From assembly GCA_029203185.1 (NCBI GenBank), contig CP119310.1, positions 4,036,001-4,100,000 of the forward strand: a stretch of 64,000 nt of DNA, given 5' to 3'. Within the stretch, counting starts at the first letter, position 1. Each line of letters opens with the position of its first letter. A program made the position numbers and the translations under genes. The notes beneath the pieces were generated by a model, which was not told the DNA's origin, ran no database searches, and saw only the letters and a list, made by a program, of their open reading frames with translations. This DNA is from Candidatus Chryseobacterium colombiense (lineage in GTDB: Bacteria > Bacteroidota > Bacteroidia > Flavobacteriales > Weeksellaceae). Below are positions 41,589 through 49,985 of this stretch, piece after piece.

Positions 41589-43250
41589 ATGAATTACTTT
41601 TTAACGTACACAGTCTATGTTCTCATCTTATCTGTATTGATGGGAATTTCCACATGGAAGCTGTTTAAGAAAATGGGATATAGCCCTTTATTTGCTTTCA
41701 TTCCGTTTTATAATTATTTCATCATTTTAAAAGAAACCAAACATCCTAAATGGTGGGCCGTTTTATCCTACTTACCCATTGTAGGGCCTATTATGATGTC
41801 TGTTTTCCATATTTATTTAATGAAGAAATTTGGAAAAACACTTTTCCAGCATCAGCTTCTTACAGTGATTCTTCCATTCATTTACATGGCAAGTGTTAAC
41901 TATTCTAAAGACGCAGAAGTAGAAGATGAAAGTGCAAACGATCTATTCTTAACGGACGAAGAGAAAAATACAAAGAAAAAAGATACTTTTGTAGGATCTA
42001 TTACTTTTGCGGTAGTTTTCGCTACGATTATCCACGTTTTTGTTACCCAGCCATTTGGAATTCCTACAGGATCTATGGAAAGAACACTTTTAGTAGGTGA
42101 CTTCCTTTTCGTAAACAAATGGAGCTATGGATACAGACTTCCGATGCGTCCGGTTGCGATTCCTTTCTTACAGGGAACAATTATGGACACGGGAGAAAAA
42201 GGAAATCCTAAAGATGATCCAAAATCTTATGTGGATGCAGTAAAACTTCCTTATGAAAGAATTTTCCAATTCAATAAGCCTCAGAGAAATGATGTGGTAG
42301 TATTCAACTATCCTCAGGATTCTGTACACACAGCAATCGATAGAAAAGACCCTTATGTAAAAAGATGTGTGGCTGTTGCTGGAGATACTTTTGAAATGAG
42401 AGCAGGAAGACTTTTTGTAAACGGAAAGCCTGAAACGGTTTTAGGAGATCAGGAAGTTCAACATGCTTATACCGTAAACGCAGGATCTCAATTAGATATT
42501 CCTTCTTTATATAATACATACGGATTTTTGCCGGTAAGAGAAATACAGACTGAAAAAGGATTTATATATGCGTTTCAGGGATTGACAGATAAAACTGCTG
42601 CAGAAATAAAAACATTACCTAATGTGGTAAGTATGGAGGAAAGTATTTTCCCTAAAGATTCTGCTACGGTTTCCTATAAATTAAATGCAGATAAATCTGC
42701 TTATACTAAGAGCATTGATACGACACAATCTATTTTCCCAATTAATAAACCTTGGAATCAGGATTGGTACGGTCCTTTAAAAATTCCTAAGAAGGGAGAT
42801 GTAGTGGCAATTAATAAAGAAACACTTCCAACATACAGATGGATTATTTCTGAATATGAACACAATAGTTTAGTGGAAAGAGATAATCAGATTTTCATCA
42901 ATGGTCAGCCTGCAACTTCATATACCATCAAACAAGATTATTATATGATGATCGGGGACAACAGAGATGCTTCATTAGATGCCAGATTCTTTGGTTTCGT
43001 TCCGGAAGAAAATATTGTAGGAAAACCAATGTTTACATGGATGAGTGTTCAGGGTGTCTTTTCTGATGCAAGCTCAACGTATCAGGCTCCTAAAAAAATC
43101 CGTTGGGACAGAATGTTTAAGGCAACCAATACAGGAGAAGCGAATAAAACTTCATATTGGTGGATAGCCGCAATGATTCTTATTCTGTTCTTCGGTTGGG
43201 AATACTTTGTAAAACTATTCAGAAAGGATAAAAAAGAAGAAAATTTATAA
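41589..43250 (+). CDS. lepB: Signal peptidase I, long Bacteroidota form
   Basis: A 553-residue membrane protease that removes signal peptides at the outer face of the inner membrane. Two or three N-terminal membrane helices precede the catalytic domain. The nucleophile is Ser162 in PFGIPTGSMERTLLVGD and the general base Lys258 in YVKRCVAVAGD. The last conserved box GDNRDASLDARFFGFV is at 456-471. Between Lys258 and that box lies an insertion of about 150 residues not found in E. coli LepB, and a further membrane helix stands at the C-terminus (about 518-545). It is followed by a terminator. Confidence 0.93.
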   Translation: MNYFLTYTVYVLILSVLMGISTWKLFKKMGYSPLFAFIPFYNYFIILKETKHPKWWAVLSYLPIVGPIMMSVFHIYLMKKFGKTLFQHQLLTVILPFIYMASVNYSKDAEVEDESANDLFLTDEEKNTKKKDTFVGSITFAVVFATIIHVFVTQPFGIPTGSMERTLLVGDFLFVNKWSYGYRLPMRPVAIPFLQGTIMDTGEKGNPKDDPKSYVDAVKLPYERIFQFNKPQRNDVVVFNYPQDSVHTAIDRKDPYVKRCVAVAGDTFEMRAGRLFVNGKPETVLGDQEVQHAYTVNAGSQLDIPSLYNTYGFLPVREIQTEKGFIYAFQGLTDKTAAEIKTLPNVVSMEESIFPKDSATVSYKLNADKSAYTKSIDTTQSIFPINKPWNQDWYGPLKIPKKGDVVAINKETLPTYRWIISEYEHNSLVERDNQIFINGQPATSYTIKQDYYMMIGDNRDASLDARFFGFVPEENIVGKPMFTWMSVQGVFSDASSTYQAPKKIRWDRMFKATNTGEANKTSYWWIAAMILILFFGWEYFVKLFRKDKKEENL

Positions 43251-43266
43251 CGAAATAAAATAGAAA

Positions 43267-43298
43267 AAAATGAAGTATTTGAAAAAATACTTCATTTT
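43267..43298 (+). terminator. Terminator after lepB
   Basis: The stem AAATGAAGTATTT with complement AAATACTTCATTT is closed by a GAA-rich loop and followed by TTTT. It ends just before the WbqC gene. Confidence 0.78.
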
Positions 43299-43304
43299 TG
43301 CATT

Positions 43305-43928
43305 ATGAATATGACGAATGTATTATTACCGGTATTTTATTTACCACCTATTTCATGGTTTTCAGTGTTATTAAATCCTGAAAATGAAATCGTATTTGAA
43401 CAGTTTGAGAATTTCCCGAAACAGACCTATAGAAACAGAGCCAATATTTTCGGGGCAAACGGAAAATTATCTTTAATTATCCCGATCAATCATAACGGAA
43501 AAAGAGAACTGAAAGATATTGAAATCTCTTACAGGGAAGATTGGAGAGGCCTTCATTGGAAATCTATTAAAACAGCTTATCAGAGTTCCCCTTATTTCGA
43601 ATTTTATGAAGATAAGCTAAAGAAAATATTTGACCTGAAGGAAAAAAATCTTTTAGATTTCAATTTAAAGGCTTTGGAAATTTTACAGAATATTCTAAAA
43701 ACAGAAAAGGCATATTCTTTGAATACAGAGTATATCAAAAATCCTGAAGAGATTAATTTAAGAGAAAAATTTTCAGCGAAACAGCCTTCAGAATTTGAAA
43801 TGGATGAATATTATCAGACATTTTCAGATAAACTGGGGTTTATACAGGATTTGTCAATTTTAGACCTTATTTGTAACAAAGGGCCTGAATCTTTGACTTA
43901 TATAAGAAATATTAAACAATCATACTAA
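43305..43928 (+). CDS. WbqC-like family protein
   Basis: A 207-residue soluble protein of the WbqC family, recognisable from the N-terminal VLLPVFYLPPISWFSVLL, the YRNRANIFGANGKLSLIIPI strand and the central YREDWRGLHWKSIKTAYQSS. Family members occur in O-antigen clusters elsewhere and may transfer an amino acid or acyl group, but no activity is proven. An ATG two codons in is an alternative start. It ends two bases before the subtilase gene and is separated from lepB by a terminator. Confidence 0.82.
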   Translation: MNMTNVLLPVFYLPPISWFSVLLNPENEIVFEQFENFPKQTYRNRANIFGANGKLSLIIPINHNGKRELKDIEISYREDWRGLHWKSIKTAYQSSPYFEFYEDKLKKIFDLKEKNLLDFNLKALEILQNILKTEKAYSLNTEYIKNPEEINLREKFSAKQPSEFEMDEYYQTFSDKLGFIQDLSILDLICNKGPESLTYIRNIKQSY

Positions 43929-43930
43929 AA

Positions 43931-45610
43931 ATGAAAAAGATATTATTAGCTGCTGTTTTTTTAACAGGTTTTAGCTTTACTTACGCTCAGGAAGCTAAAG
44001 GTAAGAATGTAGACCCAAAAGAAGATAAAGATTTAATGACTTGGTATCATAAAGATTTTTCTTCTGCCAAAGTATATGGTGTAAATACGGAGAATGCTTA
44101 CAAATATTTGGAATCTAAAGGATTGAAGCCTAAAACGGTTGTAGTAGGAGTTCTAGACAGTGGAGTACAGGTAGATCATCCTGGTTTGGTAAAAAATATA
44201 TGGTCTAATCCGAATGAAATTCCTAATAATGGAAAAGATGATGACGGAAACGGCTATATTGATGATGTTCATGGATGGAACTTTATCGGAGGAAAAAACG
44301 GCGATATCGACGTCGACAATATGGAGGTGACAAGAGTGGTAGCAAAATATAAACCTATCTTCGAGGGTGATGATTCTGCAAAGAACAAAGCAAATCAAGC
44401 TAAAATGCCTGAAGATTTTGCAATGTATATGAAGGCTAAAGACCTTTTCTCTAAAAAAAGTCTTGAAGCGAAACAAGGCTTTCAGACTTACACAATGATT
44501 AACGAAGCCATTCCTTCAATGGTAAAATTGTTAGGCGGGAAAAATGTTACTCCTGAAAATGTTGCAGCTATTAAAACAACGGATCAGAAAGAAGCTATGA
44601 TTCTTCAGGTATTGAAGCAGGTAGCTGCAAGTCCTGAATTCCAAGGAAAAACTCCGGCTGAGTTCGAAAAAATAATGAAAGACCAGATGAAAGAAGCTCT
44701 GGATTATTTTGGACCTCAGGCAAAACAATACGACTTATCTTATGATCCTAGAAAAGAAATCGTAGGAGATAATTACGATGATTATTCTGAAAGAAATTAC
44801 GGGAACAATCATTATGAAGGTCCTGATGCAATGCACGGTACTCACGTAGCGGGTATCATTGCAGGTCTTCCACAAGGAAAAGAAATTCAGTATGGAGTAG
44901 CTTCTAAAGTGGCAAAAATCATGTCCGTAAGAACAGTTCCAAACGGAGACGAAAGAGATAAAGACGTAGCCAACGCAATCAGATATGCGGTAGATAACGG
45001 AGCTAAAGTTTTAAATATGAGCTTTGGAAAACCGGTTTCTCCAGGTAAAACTGTAGTTTGGGATGCCTTTAAATATGCTGAGGATAAGGGAGTTCTTTTA
45101 GTAAAAGCTGCAGGTAACGAAAATGAAGACGTTGCTGAACATTTAGCATATCCTACCAATTTTAAAAATGTTACAGACGAAAAACCATTTGTAAACAATG
45201 TAATTGTAGTAGGAGCAAGTACCAATAAGAATGATGCTTTGAGAGCGGGTTTCTCTAACTACAACAAAAAAATGGTAAACGTTTTTGCTCCAGGTGATGA
45301 GATCTATTCTACAGTGCCTCATAATGAGTATAAATACCTTCAGGGAACTTCAATGGCTTCTCCTGTGGTAGCGGGTGCAGCAGCGGTTTTATTAGCGTAT
45401 ATGCCAAGTCTTACTCCGGCTCAGATTATTGAGTCTTTAGTTAAATCAAGTAATCCTAATACAACAGACGGGTTTGCAGACTTTTCTCAGGCAGGAGGGG
45501 TAATTGATGTGAAAAAAGCAGCTGAATATGCTTATACACATTTTTATAACGGTAAATCTGGTGAAGTGAAAAAAGCTACGAAATCTGTAAAAAAGACTGT
45601 TAAAAAATAA
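43931..45610 (+). CDS. Secreted subtilisin-like (S8) serine protease
   Basis: A 559-residue exported protease with signal peptide ILLAAVFLTGFSFTYAQ. The catalytic triad is complete: Asp76 (VGVLDSGVQVDHPG), His302 (HGTHVAG) and Ser474 (GTSMASPVV). About 165 residues between Asp and His (about 125-290) form a charged, mostly helical insertion, far longer than in subtilisin. The C-terminus is a short Lys-rich tail without a T9SS sorting domain, so it is probably periplasmic or cell-associated. It is followed by a terminator. Confidence 0.92.
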   Translation: MKKILLAAVFLTGFSFTYAQEAKGKNVDPKEDKDLMTWYHKDFSSAKVYGVNTENAYKYLESKGLKPKTVVVGVLDSGVQVDHPGLVKNIWSNPNEIPNNGKDDDGNGYIDDVHGWNFIGGKNGDIDVDNMEVTRVVAKYKPIFEGDDSAKNKANQAKMPEDFAMYMKAKDLFSKKSLEAKQGFQTYTMINEAIPSMVKLLGGKNVTPENVAAIKTTDQKEAMILQVLKQVAASPEFQGKTPAEFEKIMKDQMKEALDYFGPQAKQYDLSYDPRKEIVGDNYDDYSERNYGNNHYEGPDAMHGTHVAGIIAGLPQGKEIQYGVASKVAKIMSVRTVPNGDERDKDVANAIRYAVDNGAKVLNMSFGKPVSPGKTVVWDAFKYAEDKGVLLVKAAGNENEDVAEHLAYPTNFKNVTDEKPFVNNVIVVGASTNKNDALRAGFSNYNKKMVNVFAPGDEIYSTVPHNEYKYLQGTSMASPVVAGAAAVLLAYMPSLTPAQIIESLVKSSNPNTTDGFADFSQAGGVIDVKKAAEYAYTHFYNGKSGEVKKATKSVKKTVKK

Positions 45611-45643
45611 TTAATCTTCGCTTTTTTATTAGCAATAGATATG

Positions 45644-45670
45644 AAGTCCGAAATTTTCGGACTTTTTTAT
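45644..45670 (+). terminator. Terminator after the subtilase gene
   Basis: The stem AAGTCCGA/TCGGACTT around an AATTT loop is followed by TTTTTTAT. Confidence 0.85.
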
Positions 45671-45733
45671 TTTTATTTATTATTTTGGCACGGTTTTTTG
45701 TAACTTTATTATAACAAAATAATAAACAACAAA

Positions 45734-46225
45734 ATGAAAAAGTTACTACTTGCAGGGATGTTGGGAACATCACTTTTTGCAGTGTCTTGTTCCTCAGTTA
45801 ACAACGCTAAAACATCACAAAATCAAAGATCAGAGTTTCTTAAAATGAAAGGAGACTGGCAAATCGTAAGCATTGATTATGATAAAAAGTTCAAGATTAA
45901 ACCTTTTGATGAAGGGGCAGACGCACAATGTTTTGTAGGAAGCCATTGGAGATTAATTCCGAACAATTGGTCAGGAGCCTATACTTTAAACGGCGGTGGA
46001 TCTTGCCCGGCCATTACACAGCCTATCAAAATTGATGTGAAAAACGGCAATACTTTTGAGTTTAAGAAAATAGCTGACGGAACAAAAGCAAAGCAAAATA
46101 CAGCAGGATATACTTTAACATTGATTAATCAGGCTACAGATCAATTCTCACTAGAACAAAACATTCCTTTTGACGGAGAAAACGTAAGAGTTGTTTACAA
46201 TTTCCAGAGAACAGGAATGAAATAG
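45734..46225 (+). CDS. Lipocalin-like lipoprotein
   Basis: A 163-residue lipoprotein (signal peptide ending VSCSS, Cys19). The mature part is a single beta-barrel-like domain beginning LKMKGDWQIVSIDYD, with GSHWRLIPNNWSGAYTL and a terminal VRVVYNFQRTG. This matches the lipocalin-like proteins common in flavobacteria. Ligand and role are unknown. The OmpA-like lipoprotein gene follows 21 bases on, so both probably share a transcript. Confidence 0.78.
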   Translation: MKKLLLAGMLGTSLFAVSCSSVNNAKTSQNQRSEFLKMKGDWQIVSIDYDKKFKIKPFDEGADAQCFVGSHWRLIPNNWSGAYTLNGGGSCPAITQPIKIDVKNGNTFEFKKIADGTKAKQNTAGYTLTLINQATDQFSLEQNIPFDGENVRVVYNFQRTGMK

Positions 46226-46246
46226 TTTAACTTAAATATTAAAAAA

Positions 46247-46936
46247 ATGAAATTTACAAAAACATATATCGGAGCTCTTTTTTTATCATCAGCTCTATTG
46301 CTTACAAGCTGTGAGGCTGTACAGAATTCTAATCATCAGCAAAGAGGTACCGCAGTAGGTGCTGCATCCGGAGCAATTATCGGTGGTATTTTAGGAAACA
46401 ATGTAGGAAAAGGTAAAAATGCTGCATTAGGAGCTGTTTTAGGAGGAGTTATTGGTGGGGTTACTGGTAACGTAATCGGTAGTAAAATGGATAAACAGGC
46501 CAGAGAAATTAAAGAAACTTTACCTGGAGCACAGGTAGAAAGAGTGGGAGATGGTATTAAGGTTACTATGAATGAAAGTATCGTTAACTTTGCTTTTGAC
46601 TCATCCAACCTTACATCTGTTGCACAAGCTAACTTGGATAAATTGGCTCAGGTATTGACTAATAACCCCGATACTAATATCAATATCTACGGACATACAG
46701 ACAGCGTAGGTAAAGATGCTTACAACATGTCGCTTTCTCAAAGAAGAGCTGACGCTGTAAAAGCTTATTTAGTAGGAAAAGGAATTGCTTCAAACAGGAT
46801 GTTTACAAAAGGTGAAGGTAAGACTATGCCTGTAGCATCAAACGATACCGAAGAGGGTAGAGCTAAAAACCGTAGAGTAGAATTTGCAATTACTGCAAAT
46901 GAGAAAATGATTAACGAAGCTCAGCAAGGGCAGTAG
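46247..46936 (+). CDS. OmpA-family lipoprotein with glycine-zipper segment
   Basis: A 229-residue lipoprotein anchored by the Cys of LLTSCEA (about 22). A glycine-zipper region (about 35-85; GAIIGGILGNNVGKGKNAAL) resembles the membrane-associated part of YMGG/SlyB proteins. The C-terminal OmpA domain (about 105-220) has the peptidoglycan-binding block NIYGHTDSVGKDAYNMSLSQ followed by RRADAVKAYLV. It should tie the outer membrane to the cell wall. A terminator follows. Confidence 0.9.
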   Translation: MKFTKTYIGALFLSSALLLTSCEAVQNSNHQQRGTAVGAASGAIIGGILGNNVGKGKNAALGAVLGGVIGGVTGNVIGSKMDKQAREIKETLPGAQVERVGDGIKVTMNESIVNFAFDSSNLTSVAQANLDKLAQVLTNNPDTNINIYGHTDSVGKDAYNMSLSQRRADAVKAYLVGKGIASNRMFTKGEGKTMPVASNDTEEGRAKNRRVEFAITANEKMINEAQQGQ

Positions 46937-46968
46937 TTGAAAAATTAAAACATAAATGTTGTAACAAA

Positions 46969-46992
46969 GAAACCGCTTCTGCGGTTTTTTTG
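46969..46992 (+). terminator. Terminator after the OmpA-like gene
   Basis: The stem AAACCGC/GCGGTTT with a TTCT loop is followed by seven T. It separates the lipoprotein pair from the UbiA-DprE cluster. Confidence 0.85.
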
Positions 46993-47022
46993 TATTTTTA
47001 TACCAATCAATTCTAAAATTTT

Positions 47023-47030
47023 TATTTTTG
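47023..47030 (+). promoter_or_regulatory. -7 promoter box of the UbiA-DprE cluster
   Basis: TATTTTTG matches TAnnTTTG, 17 bases before the first ATG of the cluster. The -33 element is not clear. Confidence 0.5.
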
Positions 47031-47047
47031 TAACTGAAACAGCATAA

Positions 47048-47935
47048 ATGAAGAAATATTTAAAGCTACTTAGAGTAGAGCAGTGGGTGAAAAACCTGTT
47101 TGTATTTGTTCCCCTTTTTTTTTCAGGTAATATCCAGAATATGGATTTACTTACTAAAAGTATTTTCGCATTTATCATTTTTTCCTTGGCGGCCAGTACA
47201 GTGTATATCTTAAATGATTATAACGATATTGAGGCCGATAAAAAACATCCGGAAAAAAGAAGACGTCCTTTAGCAAGTGGCGCAATCTCTAAGGCAAAGG
47301 CGCTGGGAATTCTGGCGGGATTATTTATTACAGATGTTTTGCTTGTATTTGTTGCACAGATTTATTTTAATCAGGTATTATGGAAGTTTGCATTGATCAT
47401 TCTGGCTTATCTTGGGATGAACCTGGCCTATACTTTTAAACTGAAACATGTTCCTATTGTAGATATCTGTATTATTGCTATTGGTTTTGTATTAAGAGTT
47501 TTGGCAGGAGGTTATATTACAGAAATAGAGATCTCTCAATGGGCGATTTTACTGACTTTTGTTCTGGCCTTAGTATTGGCAATCGGAAAAAGAAGAGGTG
47601 AACTTATCAATGCTCAGGTTTCCGGAAAAACGAGAAGAGCTTTAGATGGGTATAACGTGCAGTTTGCAGATGTTGCGTTATCAATTTCTATTGCTTTAGC
47701 TATTGTCTGTTATCTTATGTTTACCTTATCTCCTGAGATTCAGATGAAGTTGCATTCAGGTGTGTTTTATACTGTTATATTTGTGGTATTTGCCTTTTTA
47801 AGGTATTTACAGCAGACTTTAGTATACAACAGAACAGAATCGCCTACAAAAATTATTTATAGAGACAGATATATACAGGTAACTTTAATATTATGGGTTG
47901 CTGCATTTTTAATTTTAATTTACTTTAAAAAATGA
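47048..47935 (+). CDS. UbiA-family polyprenyl-phosphate phosphoribosyltransferase (DPPR synthase-like)
   Basis: A 295-residue membrane enzyme with about eight helices. The Asp-rich motif NDYNDIEADKKHPEKRRRPL (about 57-76) is in the form typical of decaprenyl-phosphate phosphoribosyltransferases, which join PRPP to a polyprenyl phosphate. The second Asp-rich loop is less clear around RTESPTKIIYRDRY. The following DprE1- and DprE2-like genes support this substrate over the quinone or heme roles of other UbiA proteins. Its stop overlaps the next start as ATGA. Confidence 0.85.
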   Translation: MKKYLKLLRVEQWVKNLFVFVPLFFSGNIQNMDLLTKSIFAFIIFSLAASTVYILNDYNDIEADKKHPEKRRRPLASGAISKAKALGILAGLFITDVLLVFVAQIYFNQVLWKFALIILAYLGMNLAYTFKLKHVPIVDICIIAIGFVLRVLAGGYITEIEISQWAILLTFVLALVLAIGKRRGELINAQVSGKTRRALDGYNVQFADVALSISIALAIVCYLMFTLSPEIQMKLHSGVFYTVIFVVFAFLRYLQQTLVYNRTESPTKIIYRDRYIQVTLILWVAAFLILIYFKK

Positions 47936-49257
47936 AGCCGAATTTCGTACAAAAGGTTACAAACTGGGGGAATTTTCCCGTAGTGAAAAAAGAAATGAAA
48001 TCTGATGATAGCTTTAAGAAAATCAAGGATTTTGTACTTACTCATAATGAAGTTATAGCAAGAGGAAACGGAAGATGTTATGGAGATGCTTCGTTGGGTG
48101 AAAATATTTTTTCAACAAAAAAATTAAATAAGTTCATCAGTTTTGACCGCTTGAATGGAATTATTGAATGCGAAGCGGGGGTTTTACTTTCAGAAGTATT
48201 AGAAATCTCTGTTCCGCAAGGATATTTTTTATATGTAACTCCAGGAACCAAGTTTGTTTCGGTCGGAGGAGCAATTGCTTCCGATGTTCACGGAAAGAAT
48301 CATCATGCAGAAGGCTGCTTTTCAGAATATGTCATAGATTTTAAATTAATGATAGAAAATGGTGAAATCATTAATTGCTCCAGAGAGGAAAATATCGAAA
48401 GATTTTGGGCGACAATAGGAGGAATGGGACTTACCGGAATTATTCTTTCCGCTAAATTTAAACTTAAAAATATAGAATCTGCCTACATCCGTCAGGAAAG
48501 CATTAAAGCGGAAAACCTTGATGAGATCTTTACATTATTTGAAGAAAGTGAAAGCTGGACTTACAATGTAGCCTGGATTGATTGTTTACAGACAGGAAAG
48601 AATATCGGAAAAAGTATTTTAATGAGAGGGGAACATGCTTTTCCGCATGAACTTCCGCAAAACTTCAAAGAAAAACCTTTACGATTAAAGAAAAAATTTG
48701 AACCTTCTGTTCCTTTTTATTTTCCAGGGTTTGTTTTAAATAAGTTTACGGTTAAGATTTTTAACCTGTTATACTTCAAAAAACAATCTAAAAAAGAAGT
48801 AAAGAATATTATTGACTACGAAACCTTCTTTTATCCTTTAGATGTGGTGAGAGACTGGAATAAAATCTACGGTAAATCAGGATTTATCCAATATCAGATG
48901 GTTATTCCTAAGGAAAAAGGAAAAGAAGGAATGAAAAAAATTCTTGAAACGATTGCTAGAAGCGGGAATGGTTCGTTTCTGGCAGTTTTAAAGCTTTTTG
49001 GAAAAAATAATCCGGAAGCTTATAACTCTTTTCCGATGGAAGGCTATACTTTGGCACTGGATTTCAGAGTAAATTCAAAGCTTAAAGCCTTGGTTGGACA
49101 GCTTGACAACATTGTTCAGGAATTTGGAGGGAGAATTTATCTTACGAAAGACAGTATGAGCAAATCGTCTCTTACCAACTATCTTAAAAATATTCAGAAT
49201 TCAAAATTTGTGTCTTTGCAGCATAAGAGAATCATAAATAATAATCAAGGCTCATGA
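47932..49257 (+). CDS. DprE1-like FAD-dependent oxidase
   Basis: A 441-residue flavoenzyme of the FAD_binding_4/ALO type. The FAD-binding block is RGNGRCYGDASLGENIF (about 45-61), with TPGTKFVSVGGAIASDVHGK near 104-123. In mycobacteria DprE1 oxidises the 2'-OH of decaprenyl-phospho-ribose to the keto form. The Cys387 that benzothiazinones target in the mycobacterial enzyme has no obvious counterpart that I can align by eye. It overlaps the genes on both sides by four bases, so translational coupling is likely. Confidence 0.85.
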   Translation: MKPNFVQKVTNWGNFPVVKKEMKSDDSFKKIKDFVLTHNEVIARGNGRCYGDASLGENIFSTKKLNKFISFDRLNGIIECEAGVLLSEVLEISVPQGYFLYVTPGTKFVSVGGAIASDVHGKNHHAEGCFSEYVIDFKLMIENGEIINCSREENIERFWATIGGMGLTGIILSAKFKLKNIESAYIRQESIKAENLDEIFTLFEESESWTYNVAWIDCLQTGKNIGKSILMRGEHAFPHELPQNFKEKPLRLKKKFEPSVPFYFPGFVLNKFTVKIFNLLYFKKQSKKEVKNIIDYETFFYPLDVVRDWNKIYGKSGFIQYQMVIPKEKGKEGMKKILETIARSGNGSFLAVLKLFGKNNPEAYNSFPMEGYTLALDFRVNSKLKALVGQLDNIVQEFGGRIYLTKDSMSKSSLTNYLKNIQNSKFVSLQHKRIINNNQGS

Positions 49258-49979
49258 TCGTTTTAGGAAGTACGTCTGAAGTTGCACAGGCATTTGTAGA
49301 AAAAGCATTGCAGGAAGGTGAAAGGTTTGAGAAAGTTTATCTTTTTACCTCCAATAAAGAGACAACGGAGAGATTTGCCAGACACATTGATGTAAAGTTT
49401 CTGCAGCAGTCTGAAGTAATCGAATTGGATCTTACGAAAGAAATAGATTATAATATATTTGAAAATATCAATTCAACGTTATTATTTTGTGCGATAGGAT
49501 ATTTGGGCGAAGGAACAGAAGAGGGATTATATGACAATAAAAATACACAGAAGATCATAGAAATCAACTATTCAAAATTAATTCCTTTGATCAATTATTT
49601 TGCTCACAAATTTGAAAACAGAAGATCCGGAACAATTATAGGGCTTTCTTCTGTAGCAGGAGATCGGGGAAGACAGAGTAATTTTATCTATGGAAGCGCG
49701 AAAGCAGCTTTTACGGCTTATCTAAGTGGGCTTAGAAATTATCTTTTTGACAAAAAAGTGCATGTCATTACGATAAAACCAGGTTTTATGGCCACTAAAA
49801 TGACAGAAGGATTACCTTTGAATCCGAAACTGACGGCCAGTCCGAGACAAGCTGCCGATTGTATTTATAAAGCATTTAAAAAACAAAAAAATGTTGCATA
49901 CGTTTTGCCGGTTTGGGGCGTTATTATGATGATCATCAGGAATATTCCTGAATTTATATTTAAAAAATTAAAGCTATAA
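49254..49979 (+). CDS. DprE2-like short-chain reductase
   Basis: A 241-residue SDR. The N-terminal Rossmann turn is GSTSEVAQAFVEKAL, a variant of TGxxxGxG seen in DprE2 proteins (VLGGSSEIG type). The catalytic Ser is in IIGLSSVAGDRGR and the YxxxK pair in FIYGSAKAAFTAY. The partner of DprE1, it reduces the keto intermediate to the arabinose form with NADH. The C-terminus is hydrophobic (VWGVIMMIIRNIP), possibly holding it to the membrane. ATGA overlap with the DprE1-like gene. Confidence 0.85.
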   Translation: MIVLGSTSEVAQAFVEKALQEGERFEKVYLFTSNKETTERFARHIDVKFLQQSEVIELDLTKEIDYNIFENINSTLLFCAIGYLGEGTEEGLYDNKNTQKIIEINYSKLIPLINYFAHKFENRRSGTIIGLSSVAGDRGRQSNFIYGSAKAAFTAYLSGLRNYLFDKKVHVITIKPGFMATKMTEGLPLNPKLTASPRQAADCIYKAFKKQKNVAYVLPVWGVIMMIIRNIPEFIFKKLKL

Positions 49980-49985
49980 TTGCAT

